A stretch of DNA of 64,000 nt from OFTM382 sp964352615 (lineage in GTDB: Bacteria > Planctomycetota > Phycisphaerae > Phycisphaerales > UBA1924). The notes below the pieces were generated by a model. It was not told the origin of the DNA. It worked only from the letters and a program-made list of their open reading frames with translations, and made no database searches. Positions within the stretch are counted from its first letter, which is position 1. Each line of letters begins with the position of its first letter. Where the stretch lies: assembly GCA_964352615.1 (NCBI GenBank), contig CAYGSG010000006.1:3739-67738 (forward strand). Direction: 5' to 3'. Below are positions 19,992 through 28,705 of the stretch, piece by piece. The translations under genes were made by a program, and so were the position numbers.

Positions 19992-20168
19992 GACCCACAC
20001 TAGCCCGGCGAGCGTAGGAATAACACACACCGGACCGCTGCACAAACCCATTGAGCACGCCCCTACGCTACAGCTTGAGCCCCCTTGAACCGATGGGTAG
20101 GGGCACCATCCGACGCGTTTTTTGGCCCGCACTGGCCCGCACTGGCGGGCAAGGAATCCGCTGCACGC
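19992..20168. other. Leader region of thiS with inverted repeats
   Basis: This 177-base gap between the divergent thiS and glycosyltransferase genes has an 8-bp inverted repeat (GCCCCTAC at 20059-20066, GTAGGGGC at 20097-20104). It also has a GCCCGC/GCGGGC hairpin within a tandem GCACTGGC repeat near 20128-20153. I do not find the conserved core of a TPP riboswitch on the thiS strand. Confidence 0.35.
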
Positions 20169-21491
20169 ATGCGAGTTCTGCTGCTCAATCAGGTGTACCA
20201 CCCCGACCCGGCGGCGACGGCTCAGCACGCCGACGACTTGGCCAGGCACCTCGTCCGCGAGGGCCACGAGGTCCACGTGATCGCCAGCCGGGCGCTGTAC
20301 GGCTCCAAAGGCGCGGCGCTGCCCGCCCGCGAGACCATCGAGGGCGTGCAGGTCCACCGCGTGGGCCGATCGATCTTCGGCAAGGCTTCCATCTTGGCTC
20401 GGGTCGCCGACTTCGGGCTGTTCTATCTCTTCGCCTTGCTCAAAGCGTTCGCGGTACCCAAGCCCGATGTCGTGGTGTGCTTCACCACCCCGCCGTTCAT
20501 CGCGCTGGCCGGCTGGTCGCTGCGGCTCTTGCGCGGCTCGCGCTTCGTGTATTGGGTGATGGACCTGTACCCGGATCTGCCGGTCGCCTGCGGCGTGATG
20601 AAACCCGATAGCATCACGACCCGGCTCTTCGAGGCCATCAACCGGTTCTGCCTCAAGCGAGCCGACCGCACCGTGGTGCTCGGTCGGTGCATGCAGCAGC
20701 GAGTTCTCGATAAGGGGGCGCCCGCCGACCGTGTTGTCCACATTGGCGTATGGCCGGGCCAACGCGATAGCGCGGACGCCCCGCCGCCCGCCAGGCTCGA
20801 CAACCCGTACCGAAAGGAGTGGCAGCTCGGAGACCGCTTCGTCGTGATGTACTCGGGTAACTTCGGCCTGGGGCACGATGTCGAGACCATGCTCGAGGCC
20901 GCCAAGAGCCTCCACGAAGATCCCGAGTGGGCGGACCGTGTCCGCTTCGTTTTCGCAGGAGGCGGCAAGAAAAAGACCACCGTTGAAGCGTTCGTCCATG
21001 AGCACAAGCTGACCAACTGCGTGCTCGCGCCGTACCAGCCCAGAGAGCGATTGAGCGATTCACTCTCGTGCGCCGACTTGCACCTGGCTTCGCTGCTGGA
21101 GGGCGTCGAGGGCATCATGGTGCCTTGCAAGCTGTTCGGCATCATGGCGGCTGCAAGACCCTGCGCGTTCATCGGACACCCCACCAGCGAGCTGAGCCGG
21201 GTGCTTGCGGAGAACGACGCGGGAACAACAGTTCGCCAGGGCGAAAGCGACGCGCTCGCAGCGTTCATCAAAGGCCTGGCCGACGATCCTGAGCGAGCTC
21301 TTCGACTGGGCGCCAACGCAAGGCGAGCGCTCGATACCGCTTACAGCACAGATGCGGCGTGCAGGCAGTGGCAGCGGCTGCTGGAAGCGGTCTGTGAGGG
21401 GAAAGATAGCCCAAACACCGATACAATATCTCCGGCGAATCAGCCGCCAGTTGAACCGTCCATGGTGGGCGAAAGCAAGTCGCGGCTCTGA
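20169..21491 (+). CDS. Glycosyltransferase family 4 (WbuB-like)
   Basis: Transfers a sugar from a nucleotide donor, probably in capsule or O-antigen assembly. I start at the ATG at 20169, where the first GT-B strand begins (MRVLLLNQVYHPDPAATAQH). FVVMYSGNFGLGHDVETML and FVFAGGGKKK mark the second domain, and EGVEGIMVPCKLFGIMAA the donor site. The length is 440 residues. It heads a rightward group followed by a stress protein, a formyltransferase-like protein and a deacetylase. The sugar and linkage cannot be read. Confidence 0.88.
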   Translation: MRVLLLNQVYHPDPAATAQHADDLARHLVREGHEVHVIASRALYGSKGAALPARETIEGVQVHRVGRSIFGKASILARVADFGLFYLFALLKAFAVPKPDVVVCFTTPPFIALAGWSLRLLRGSRFVYWVMDLYPDLPVACGVMKPDSITTRLFEAINRFCLKRADRTVVLGRCMQQRVLDKGAPADRVVHIGVWPGQRDSADAPPPARLDNPYRKEWQLGDRFVVMYSGNFGLGHDVETMLEAAKSLHEDPEWADRVRFVFAGGGKKKTTVEAFVHEHKLTNCVLAPYQPRERLSDSLSCADLHLASLLEGVEGIMVPCKLFGIMAAARPCAFIGHPTSELSRVLAENDAGTTVRQGESDALAAFIKGLADDPERALRLGANARRALDTAYSTDAACRQWQRLLEAVCEGKDSPNTDTISPANQPPVEPSMVGESKSRL

Positions 21492-21506
21492 ATAGGAGAT
21501 CGCATC

Positions 21507-22382
21507 ATGGAAGCCTTCAAAAACATCATCGTTGCGACCGATTTCTCGCCCGGCTCCAAAGCGGCACTGATCCAGGGCAGTCGTCTGGCGAGCCAGCACG
21601 GAGCGACCCTGCACTACCTGCACATCGTGCCCAAGGGGGGGTCGAACGTGCCCGGCACCAACCCGCCGGACAGCGGGCCTGACCTCGATGCCGGCGTCAC
21701 TGAGCAAGCGCTGGCGTACATGGACAACCAGTTGCAAGAGATCGGTGCCAGGGGGCTGTCGATCGTGCGGTTTGGCCGACCGCTCGCGGAGATCGAGGCC
21801 GTCGCCAAGAGCACTGAAGCCGACCTTTTGGTCATCGGCGCTACCGGTGAACACGGCAAGCGATGGGGCACGGTTTCATCACGGTGCGTGCGGCGTGGAC
21901 CCTCGCGGGTGCTGCTCGTGCCCCCGGAACATACCGCGCCGTTCAAGCGCGTTCTCGCGTGTGTTGATCTTTCCGATTCGACGCAGAGCGTGCTCCAACT
22001 TGCCGTCGGCATGGCTGCTACCGATGGTGCTGAGACAACCGCGCTCCATTGCTTCGAAGTGCCCTGGGAACGTGCCCGGTTCGGCACAGGGGTGCCGTCC
22101 AACGCGCTCGAACTTACGGACGAATACCAGGCGTCGCTGCAACGGCAGTACCGCTCGGTGACATCGCAGGTTCTGGCGAGCCAGGCTCCGCCTCTCAAGC
22201 TGCTCCAGGCGATCGACCCGGGGACCGCCATCGTCCGCTATGCGTCTGAATCCGAAACAGACCTGGTCGTGACCGGCACGACCAGCCGGACCGGCCTTGC
22301 TTACATGCTCTTAGGCACGACCGCTGAGAAGATCATGCGCGACACGTCCTGTTCGGTGCTCTCCTTGAAAACCCCCGCCTGA
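21507..22382 (+). CDS. Universal stress protein, two tandem Usp domains
   Basis: A 291-residue cytoplasmic protein made of two Usp domains. The first opens FKNIIVATDFSPGSKAALIQ and the second FKRVLACVDLSDSTQSVLQL. The second ends with GLAYMLLGTTAEKIMRDTSC, close to the ATP-binding end of Usp domains; the first has VIGATGEHGKRWGTVSS. A good AGGAGA ribosome site precedes the ATG. It lies 15 bases after a glycosyltransferase gene, inside a polysaccharide cluster where such a protein is unexpected. Confidence 0.92.
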   Translation: MEAFKNIIVATDFSPGSKAALIQGSRLASQHGATLHYLHIVPKGGSNVPGTNPPDSGPDLDAGVTEQALAYMDNQLQEIGARGLSIVRFGRPLAEIEAVAKSTEADLLVIGATGEHGKRWGTVSSRCVRRGPSRVLLVPPEHTAPFKRVLACVDLSDSTQSVLQLAVGMAATDGAETTALHCFEVPWERARFGTGVPSNALELTDEYQASLQRQYRSVTSQVLASQAPPLKLLQAIDPGTAIVRYASESETDLVVTGTTSRTGLAYMLLGTTAEKIMRDTSCSVLSLKTPA

Positions 22383-22416
22383 GCCATGTTCATCCCCGCA
22401 CCACGGAGCCCTGCGA

Positions 22417-23346
22417 ATGCAAACGGCCGAGCCCACAACCCAACCGACGGCGCATCGCGGCCAAGATGACTCTCCAGCGTTCCTGCCGCCCGTGCAGCTC
22501 CCGCAGAGCGAACTCGACAAGCTCGAAGCGGTAAACACACAGCCGCCCGGTCGCCCGCTCACCAAGTACGTGTTTATTCAGAACGAGCCGTTCTACTTGC
22601 CCAAGGTTCTTGACAAGTACCTGCGCGAGCACGCGGGTTCGACCGTCGGCATCAACGTGCAGTCCGTCGCACAGGGCAAACGCACCGTCGTGCAGACCGC
22701 GATGGACCTGCTCAAGATGTACGGCCCGGTGTACTTCCAGTGGAAGTTCCGTAATTTCGTGCTCAAGAAGGTGCAGTCCAAACTGGTCAACGACATCATG
22801 GGCTCGACCCGCATCTGCCACTCGGTGGCGGCGGTTGCCAAGAAGTACAACGTGCCCGTGCAGGGCGCTGCGGATGTGAACTCGGAGGAATTCCTCTCCA
22901 TGCTCCGCGGCAAGGGCGTCGAGTTCATCGTCTCGATCAGCGGAACCCAGCTCTACAAGAAAGCGCTCCGCGCGCAGACCCCCTACGGCATCGTCAACTG
23001 CCACGGCGCCATGCTGCCCAAGTATCGAGGGCTCATGCCAAGCTTCTGGACGCTCGCCAACAATGAGCCACGGGGCGGCGTGAGCGTTCATTATGTCGAC
23101 CGCAAGCTTGATAACGGCCCGATTGTGGTGCAGCGCGAGTACGCCATCTGGCCGCATGACACGCTCGAGAACGTCATGGCGCGCTCCAAGGACCTCGCTG
23201 CCGAGGCGATCCTTGAATGCGTGCGTAAAATCGAGTACGGCCCTCTGACGCTCGCAGCTAACCCGCAGGAAGAGCAGAGCCATTTCTCTATGCCGACAAA
23301 AGATGATGTCAATCGCTTCAAAGCCGGCGGGCACCGCTTTGTTTGA
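22417..23346 (+). CDS. Formyltransferase-family protein in a polysaccharide cluster
   Basis: The C-terminal half (from about residue 150) has the formyltransferase fold of methionyl-tRNA formyltransferase: IVNCHGAMLPKYRGLMP supplies the catalytic Asn and His, and VDRKLDNGPIVVQ the Asp. The N-terminal 150 residues are not typical of Fmt and lack a clear folate-site start. Given its place between glycosyltransferases and a polysaccharide deacetylase, N-formylation of an amino sugar is the best guess. A second fmt copy would normally be elsewhere, near def. It has 309 residues. Confidence 0.8.
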   Translation: MQTAEPTTQPTAHRGQDDSPAFLPPVQLPQSELDKLEAVNTQPPGRPLTKYVFIQNEPFYLPKVLDKYLREHAGSTVGINVQSVAQGKRTVVQTAMDLLKMYGPVYFQWKFRNFVLKKVQSKLVNDIMGSTRICHSVAAVAKKYNVPVQGAADVNSEEFLSMLRGKGVEFIVSISGTQLYKKALRAQTPYGIVNCHGAMLPKYRGLMPSFWTLANNEPRGGVSVHYVDRKLDNGPIVVQREYAIWPHDTLENVMARSKDLAAEAILECVRKIEYGPLTLAANPQEEQSHFSMPTKDDVNRFKAGGHRFV

Positions 23347-23353
23347 AAGCAGT

Positions 23354-24238
23354 ATGCAACAGTCGGATCAGATGCTTCATGCGCTGTCATTCGACATCGA
23401 AGACTGGTTCCACATCGTCGAGGTCAAGGCCGTCGAGGACCCGGCCCAGTGGCCCCTGCTCAGCGAGCGGTCGTCGCTTGTCGAACGCTACACCGATCTG
23501 ATCCTCGAACTCTGCGCCAAAGCGGATACGAGGGCTACGTTCTTCATGCTCGGCTGGATCGCCGAGAGGCACCCTGCGCTGGTCCGCCGAATCGCGGACG
23601 CCGGCCACGAGCTGGCCACGCACTCATTCTGGCACCGCAAGGTCTACGAGCTCACGCCCGAGACGTTCCGCGAGGACGTCGAGCATTCGATCCGTGCGAT
23701 TCGCGACGCGGCCCCCGATGCGCAGATTCGCGGATTCCGTGCGCCCTCGTTCTCGATCACCCAGGGCGCCGAGTGGGCGTTTGATGTGCTTCTGGAGTGC
23801 GGCATCGAATACGACGCGAGCCTCTTCCCCGGAGCACGCGGCCACGGCGGATACGCCTGCCAGCCCGGCGCGCACGTTGTGACCACTCCTGCCGGGAGCA
23901 AGATGCCTGAGCTTCCCATGAGCCTAGCGCCCGTCGGCATCGGGCCGTTGCGCAAACGCATGTGCTACTCGGGCGGTGGATACATGCGGCTGCTGCCCGG
24001 CGCCCTGATCGAGCAGGGTGTTCAGCACGAGGTGTCGCACAACCGGCCGACCGTGGTCTACCTGCACCCGCGTGACTTTGCGCCCGACTGTCCGAAGGTA
24101 CCCATGCCGCCGCATCGCAGGTTCAAGTGCTATGTGGGAACATCGACGACCAAGGCAAAGTTGCAACGCCTGCTTCGTGAGCACCGCTGGGGAACCTGCC
24201 AAGAAGTCCTTATAAGGGCTGGGCTGCTATCCGACTAG
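23354..24238 (+). CDS. Polysaccharide deacetylase (DUF3473/XrtA-associated type)
   Basis: A carbohydrate esterase 4 enzyme that removes acetyl groups from polysaccharide amino sugars. The N-terminal LSFDIEDWFHIVEV gives the metal Asp region of this subfamily; TRATFFMLGWIAERHP and HELATHSFWHRKVYEL supply the metal histidines. GFRAPSFSITQ is the next motif and VYLHPRDFAPD the C-terminal one. I start at ATG 23354, just after the upstream stop; an in-frame ATG at 23303 overlaps that gene. 294 residues. Confidence 0.9.
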   Translation: MQQSDQMLHALSFDIEDWFHIVEVKAVEDPAQWPLLSERSSLVERYTDLILELCAKADTRATFFMLGWIAERHPALVRRIADAGHELATHSFWHRKVYELTPETFREDVEHSIRAIRDAAPDAQIRGFRAPSFSITQGAEWAFDVLLECGIEYDASLFPGARGHGGYACQPGAHVVTTPAGSKMPELPMSLAPVGIGPLRKRMCYSGGGYMRLLPGALIEQGVQHEVSHNRPTVVYLHPRDFAPDCPKVPMPPHRRFKCYVGTSTTKAKLQRLLREHRWGTCQEVLIRAGLLSD

Positions 24239-24254
24239 CAAGACAGCGCGTGTC

Positions 24255-25910
24255 TCAACCCTTCGCGTTGGGCGAGCTCTCGACAGCGCGTTCCTGTCCC
24301 ATTTCACGGCGTCGGATCAGCTCTTCCTTGACCTTGATCGTGATCATGTACTCGTACAGATACTGAAGCCTGGCGTAGATCCAGCCCGGAGCCAGATCAA
24401 GAAATGCCCGCCGAGCTACCACGTAGTACAGGTACTTGATGTGCGGCCTCAGCGGCATGCGATAGAACAGATCCTTCAGGGCCGCACGCCGTGTGTTTGG
24501 GTCTTGGCTCAAGATTCCCCGCACCGGCTTGCGACTGCCGTCGATGACCTTGAGCACTTCCATTGCCTCAAAGCTGGAGTAGCTGTTGTGCCGCTCGACC
24601 CACTGCCGCACCCCTTTGGAGAACGGGTAGTGGATCAGATGGCCTTCAAGATTAGAAACAGGGCCGTCGACTTCCGCCACAGGATTGACCAGCCGCTTGT
24701 AGCTGATTTTCTCCGGCCGAAAGAGCCTGACGAGCCAAGTCGGGTACAGCGAGGCCCGCTTGATCCATCGCCCTAGGAACATGTCTTTGCGACGCATGCG
24801 GAATGCCGAGTTGGGGCTTGCCGGGTCCGCGAGTCGCATGATCTCGGCAGCGAGCTCCGGCGGGACTAGCTCGTCGGCATCAACATACAGCACCCAGGGG
24901 TGCTTGAACTCGATGTTCTGCACGCCCCAATTCTGGTGGCTCGACCAGTTGTCAAACTGGCGGGACACCACACGCACGTGCCGCCGCGCCTCGGCCAGTT
25001 CGACCGTGCGATCGGTCGATTTCGAGTCGTACACCACGATGTCGTCGCTGAACGAGAGTGAATCGAGGCACGCCTCGATATTGACTTCCTCGTCCTTGGT
25101 GAGAATGACGCACGAAACCGGGAAGTAGCCGCGTGCTTCACTCGCCCATTCGAGGCCCGGCTCGTGCTCGAACGCCCTCATCTGCTCGCCCACGAGGGTC
25201 CACGCCATGAAGCGCAGGTTGGATTCGAGCACCGCGCGGTGGTAGCCACTCACGCCATCGATGAACCCACCACGGCAGACGTATCGCCAAAGGAATGAGA
25301 TCGTGGCAGCGAAGGGGTACGAGGGCCTGACCGCCCACTGGGGTGTAGGTGTGACAAGGCTCGCATGACGAGCCCGCGCGACGAGATGATCGAGCATCGT
25401 GTCGATGCTCCGGTCCTCGGCCTTGAGCACTCGACCGGGCAGCTTGCTCGTCACGCCCTCAGCGCCAATCTCAGGTCCAAATGACGCTGACCGAAACTCG
25501 ACCGTCGCGAGCGGGGCTGCGCGGACTTCGCTTTGCGGGCCTGCGACCGCCGAATGGAGCAGCTTTCCTCTGAATACTTCACGCAACTGAACTTCTGAAG
25601 CTGATTTGCATGCCACGACTGCATCCACGAGTTCACGGGTTGGTCGCTCGCTTCCGGCTAGCACCAGCACACATCCGTCCTGGCCCATAGCTTCGCGAAG
25701 CTTGTCTCCGAGCACCGCCCATTTCGGCCTGCCCGCCCGGCCAGTATCCATCGCGATAGTCTGCACACCGTCGGGCAGGGCCTCAGGGACAGGTTCGCTT
25801 GCAACTCGCACGAAGACACACGCCCCGTGCAGAAGGGCATCCTTCGCAGCCGCGATCATGCTCGCGTCGTCGATGCCGTCGTTCCATAGCAATGTGACAA
25901 GTTTGCTCAA
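24255..25910 (-). CDS. Glycosyltransferase family 2 (WaaE-like) with a degenerate second copy at the N-terminus
   Basis: The C-terminal part (from about residue 264) is a normal GT2 domain: VSCVILTKDEEVNIEACL, DDIVVYDSKSTDRTVELA and the DxD-like VLYVDADELVPPE, followed by the WaaE-type tail RPHIKYLYYVVARRAFL. The first 255 residues resemble a worn-down copy: they lack a DxD but end with RPSYPFAATISFLWRYVCRG, a tail of the same kind. It is the last gene of a four-gene reverse operon and overlaps the upstream GT2 gene by an ATGA. 551 residues. Confidence 0.87.
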   Translation of the reverse strand: MSKLVTLLWNDGIDDASMIAAAKDALLHGACVFVRVASEPVPEALPDGVQTIAMDTGRAGRPKWAVLGDKLREAMGQDGCVLVLAGSERPTRELVDAVVACKSASEVQLREVFRGKLLHSAVAGPQSEVRAAPLATVEFRSASFGPEIGAEGVTSKLPGRVLKAEDRSIDTMLDHLVARARHASLVTPTPQWAVRPSYPFAATISFLWRYVCRGGFIDGVSGYHRAVLESNLRFMAWTLVGEQMRAFEHEPGLEWASEARGYFPVSCVILTKDEEVNIEACLDSLSFSDDIVVYDSKSTDRTVELAEARRHVRVVSRQFDNWSSHQNWGVQNIEFKHPWVLYVDADELVPPELAAEIMRLADPASPNSAFRMRRKDMFLGRWIKRASLYPTWLVRLFRPEKISYKRLVNPVAEVDGPVSNLEGHLIHYPFSKGVRQWVERHNSYSSFEAMEVLKVIDGSRKPVRGILSQDPNTRRAALKDLFYRMPLRPHIKYLYYVVARRAFLDLAPGWIYARLQYLYEYMITIKVKEELIRRREMGQERAVESSPNAKG

Positions 25911-26818
25911 CGCCAGGGCCTCCCCAGCGCCTTGGTGGCGGTCGCACGCGACTTGTCACCCCACCGCTGGCGGTGCGACTTGAGCTTGGCCTCAATCCAG
26001 TGTTCGTACATCGACACCATCGCAGCGTACGCCATGCCCGGACTGCCGTCGAAGGCGCCGCGCTTCAGCACTGTCATATAGACAAAACGCGCTGGCCCGC
26101 GAAACGGAATAAAGAAGCTCAGGTTCTTGAACCCACGCCGGCGTTCTTTGGCCGAGTCGCCACGAAACATGCGCGAAAACTCAGCCCATACGTTCGAGCC
26201 CTCGAGCACTTGCGTCGCTTCCGCAGCCTCGCCGGTGGAGTAGCCGTTGTGCTTGCGGAACCACGGGTCGAGACCCTTGTTGAAGCTGTAGTGGATGAAC
26301 GGCTCGGTCAGTTCGCCGATCGGTCCGTCCACGATCGGATGCACGTTGATGGCGCGATCCTCGTATCGGACGGACTTGGGTCGAACGAATCGAATCACCC
26401 TGGTGTCGAACATGCCGCCGTGACGGATCCATCGGCCCATGAACATGTTGCGGTACCTGACCCGGAACGCAACTTCTTCGGGTTCGCGCCCGATCACGCT
26501 GGTCAGTTCCTGAGCAAGCTCAGACGTGACCCGCTCGTCGGCGTCGCAGATATACACCCACGGGTGGCGATACTCGATCTCGTGCAGTCCGTGGTTACGC
26601 TGGCTGGTCTCGGTGTCGAACACGCGCTGCATGACTCGGACGTTTTTGTACTGCTGCGCGATTTCGACCGTGCGGTCTCTGGAAAAGCTATCGAGTACCA
26701 CAATGTCGTCCGAGAACTGGAGCGCATCCAGGCAACGCGCGATGTTGACCTCCTCGTTCTTCGTGAGAACAAGAACGCTGGGGGGAACGAGTTGGCGCGA
26801 TGGTTCGTCGTTGGTCAC
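25907..26818 (-). CDS. Glycosyltransferase family 2 (WaaE/KdtX-like)
   Basis: Adds a sugar to a surface glycan or lipid-linked core. The 303 residues show SVLVLTKNEEVNIARCL, DDIVVLDSFSRDRTVEIA, the donor-binding CDADERVTSE and the WaaE-type tail RGPARFVYMTVLKRGAFDG. It overlaps both neighbours by ATGA junctions, so three genes are translationally coupled. Its sequence is clearly paralogous to the C-terminal domain of the neighbouring 551-residue protein. Confidence 0.9.
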   Translation of the reverse strand: MTNDEPSRQLVPPSVLVLTKNEEVNIARCLDALQFSDDIVVLDSFSRDRTVEIAQQYKNVRVMQRVFDTETSQRNHGLHEIEYRHPWVYICDADERVTSELAQELTSVIGREPEEVAFRVRYRNMFMGRWIRHGGMFDTRVIRFVRPKSVRYEDRAINVHPIVDGPIGELTEPFIHYSFNKGLDPWFRKHNGYSTGEAAEATQVLEGSNVWAEFSRMFRGDSAKERRRGFKNLSFFIPFRGPARFVYMTVLKRGAFDGSPGMAYAAMVSMYEHWIEAKLKSHRQRWGDKSRATATKALGRPWR

Positions 26819-27837
26819 GCGGCCCCCTCTTGCCGGCCGCTCGTGCCTCGCAGGAAGCTCTCGTATGTCATGGCTAAGCCCGCTTCAAGCGAGGTCATCG
26901 GCTCATACCCAAGCACTTCGCGTGCGCGCGCGATGTCTGCTCGCGAGTGCCGCACATCGCCCGCTCGCGGTTCTGCAAACCCGGGCTCGATCTCACGCCC
27001 CGCCGCGGCCGCGATTGCCGCGAGCACATCGAGCAACGTAGAGGCCGATCCCGTGCCAATGTTGAAAACTTCCCCTTTGAGATCCTTCGGGCTTGAAGCA
27101 GCGAGCAGGTTGGCACGGACCACGTCTCGTACGAAAGTAAAGTCCCGAGTTTGCAGCCCGTCACCCAAGATCGTCGGCACGTCGTCTCGGGCGACCCTGT
27201 CCATGAACGCGGTGATGACAGCCGCATAGGCGCTCTTTGGATCCTGCCGCGGACCGTAGATGTTGAAGTACCGCAGGCTCACCGTGCTCAGCCCGTAGCA
27301 CATGCTCCAAGTCCGCAGCAAGAGTTCGCCCGTGATCTTAGTCGCCGCGTACGGGCTCCAAGGGTCCGGGGCGTGCGTCTCCCGGCTCGGCAGGGTCGGA
27401 TCGCCTCCATACGCCGCAGCAGATGCCGCGAACATGACACGCTTTACGCCTAGCTCGTGCGCCGCCTGCAACACGCGCCGAGTGCCTTCGACATTCAACT
27501 CCACGCACTCGCGGGGCTTGTCCACGCTCTCGGGAACGCTGACCATCGCGGCTTGGTGAAACACGAATCGGCAGCCGGTCATGGCATCTCGCAACGCGGC
27601 ATCGTCGAGTATCGAAGCCTCGATGAGCCTTGCGCCCTGCGGCAGATTCTCGCGATGCCCCCCACTGAGATCGTCAAGAACCACCACCGATGCACCGTTG
27701 GCGAGCAAACCCTCGGCCAGATGCGAGCCGATGAACCCTGCGCCGCCCGTAATCAGGCACGTCGAGCCCGCGAACGCCTCGGCGTGCTCCGCGTTCAGCA
27801 CCGGCGGCTGTGTGTCTCCAGATTGCAGCGGCATCAA
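26815..27837 (-). CDS. NAD-dependent epimerase/dehydratase (UDP-sugar 4-epimerase-like)
   Basis: An extended SDR that epimerises or dehydrates a nucleotide sugar. TGGAGFIGSHLAEGLL binds NAD, MFAASAAAYGG holds the catalytic Ser, and PYAATKITGELL the Y-x3-K. RYFNIYGPRQDPKSAYAAV is typical of UDP-GlcNAc/UDP-glucuronate 4-epimerases (WbpP, Gne). 340 residues. It lies between the acetyltransferase and the GT2 genes with 4-base overlaps at both sides, so it probably supplies the donor sugar used there. Confidence 0.92.
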   Translation of the reverse strand: MMPLQSGDTQPPVLNAEHAEAFAGSTCLITGGAGFIGSHLAEGLLANGASVVVLDDLSGGHRENLPQGARLIEASILDDAALRDAMTGCRFVFHQAAMVSVPESVDKPRECVELNVEGTRRVLQAAHELGVKRVMFAASAAAYGGDPTLPSRETHAPDPWSPYAATKITGELLLRTWSMCYGLSTVSLRYFNIYGPRQDPKSAYAAVITAFMDRVARDDVPTILGDGLQTRDFTFVRDVVRANLLAASSPKDLKGEVFNIGTGSASTLLDVLAAIAAAAGREIEPGFAEPRAGDVRHSRADIARAREVLGYEPMTSLEAGLAMTYESFLRGTSGRQEGAA

Positions 27838-28484
27838 GCAGCACTCCCGTTCGCTTTGGTCTTGGTACTCGTAGCTGGGGTCGATTCGGGCCGAGCCGGC
27901 ATCGGCCGCTCACGAACCACCGACGCAGGGTTACCCGACGCGATGACTCCTGCCGGCAAACTCCGCATCACCGCTGCTCGGGCGCCGACGATCGTGTTGT
28001 CCCCGATCGTCACCCCCGGCCCTACAAACGCATCGGCGCAAATCCACACGCCAGAGCCGATCGTCATCGTGGGTCTGAGCAACGGAAGCGTCGGATCCTT
28101 GTAGTCGTGCGTGCCGTTGCAGAGGTGCGCGTTCTGGCTCACCACCGTGTGCGCCCCGATCGTGATCGGGCCGAGGTTGTACACCGTCACATGGTCGCCC
28201 AATGCCGAGTACGCGCCCATTTCCAGCAGCCACGGGTGCCGGATGACCACGCCCGGCCGGATGTTCACCGTGGGCGCGAGCTGGGCGCCGAATGCCTTGA
28301 GCCAGAACCGCCGCCAGCCGACCAGCCGCCCCGGGGCCAGCCCGTACACCGTCCGCCTGACTACCTCCCAGAGCAGCCGCCGAACATATTCGTCTTTGCT
28401 GTACGGAAACGGCGCGCACCGATCGAGCGCTTGCGCGAGGGGTGCGTCGCTCTTCAAATTCGTGCTTTGATCGGATTCGCTCAT
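27834..28484 (-). CDS. WcaF-like hexapeptide acetyltransferase
   Basis: Transfers an acetyl group to a sugar of the exopolysaccharide. The 216 residues start at the ATG at 28484, since the frame upstream has no family similarity. Left-handed beta-helix repeats run from about residue 75 (VNIRPGVVIRHPWLLEMG, LGDHVTVYNLGPITIG) to 185. CNGTHDYKDPTLPLL contains the catalytic histidine in the WcaF arrangement. It is the first gene of a four-gene reverse operon with the epimerase and two GT2 genes. Confidence 0.9.
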   Translation of the reverse strand: MSESDQSTNLKSDAPLAQALDRCAPFPYSKDEYVRRLLWEVVRRTVYGLAPGRLVGWRRFWLKAFGAQLAPTVNIRPGVVIRHPWLLEMGAYSALGDHVTVYNLGPITIGAHTVVSQNAHLCNGTHDYKDPTLPLLRPTMTIGSGVWICADAFVGPGVTIGDNTIVGARAAVMRSLPAGVIASGNPASVVRERPMPARPESTPATSTKTKANGSAA

Positions 28485-28705
28485 GCCTACGTCTGCTTCC
28501 CGTACTGGCCTTCTGCGACAAGGGTTCGGCTTGGCCGATCGGGCAGCCAGCCCTCGCAACGTCCGAAAACACCCGCGTCCCGCGCCGCGTCGACCCCGGT
28601 TTGATCGTCCAAGCCGGGCCAAGAGTGTAGTCGGACTGCCCACTGAGCTTCGCTCTGGCGGCTTGTGGGTCGCAGCGGAACGCTCGCTCGCCGCTACAGT
28701 CCGGT

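Noticed and set aside
19992..20168. TPP riboswitch ahead of thiS
   Set aside because: The conserved aptamer segments could not be found on the correct strand, so I list the repeats without that name.
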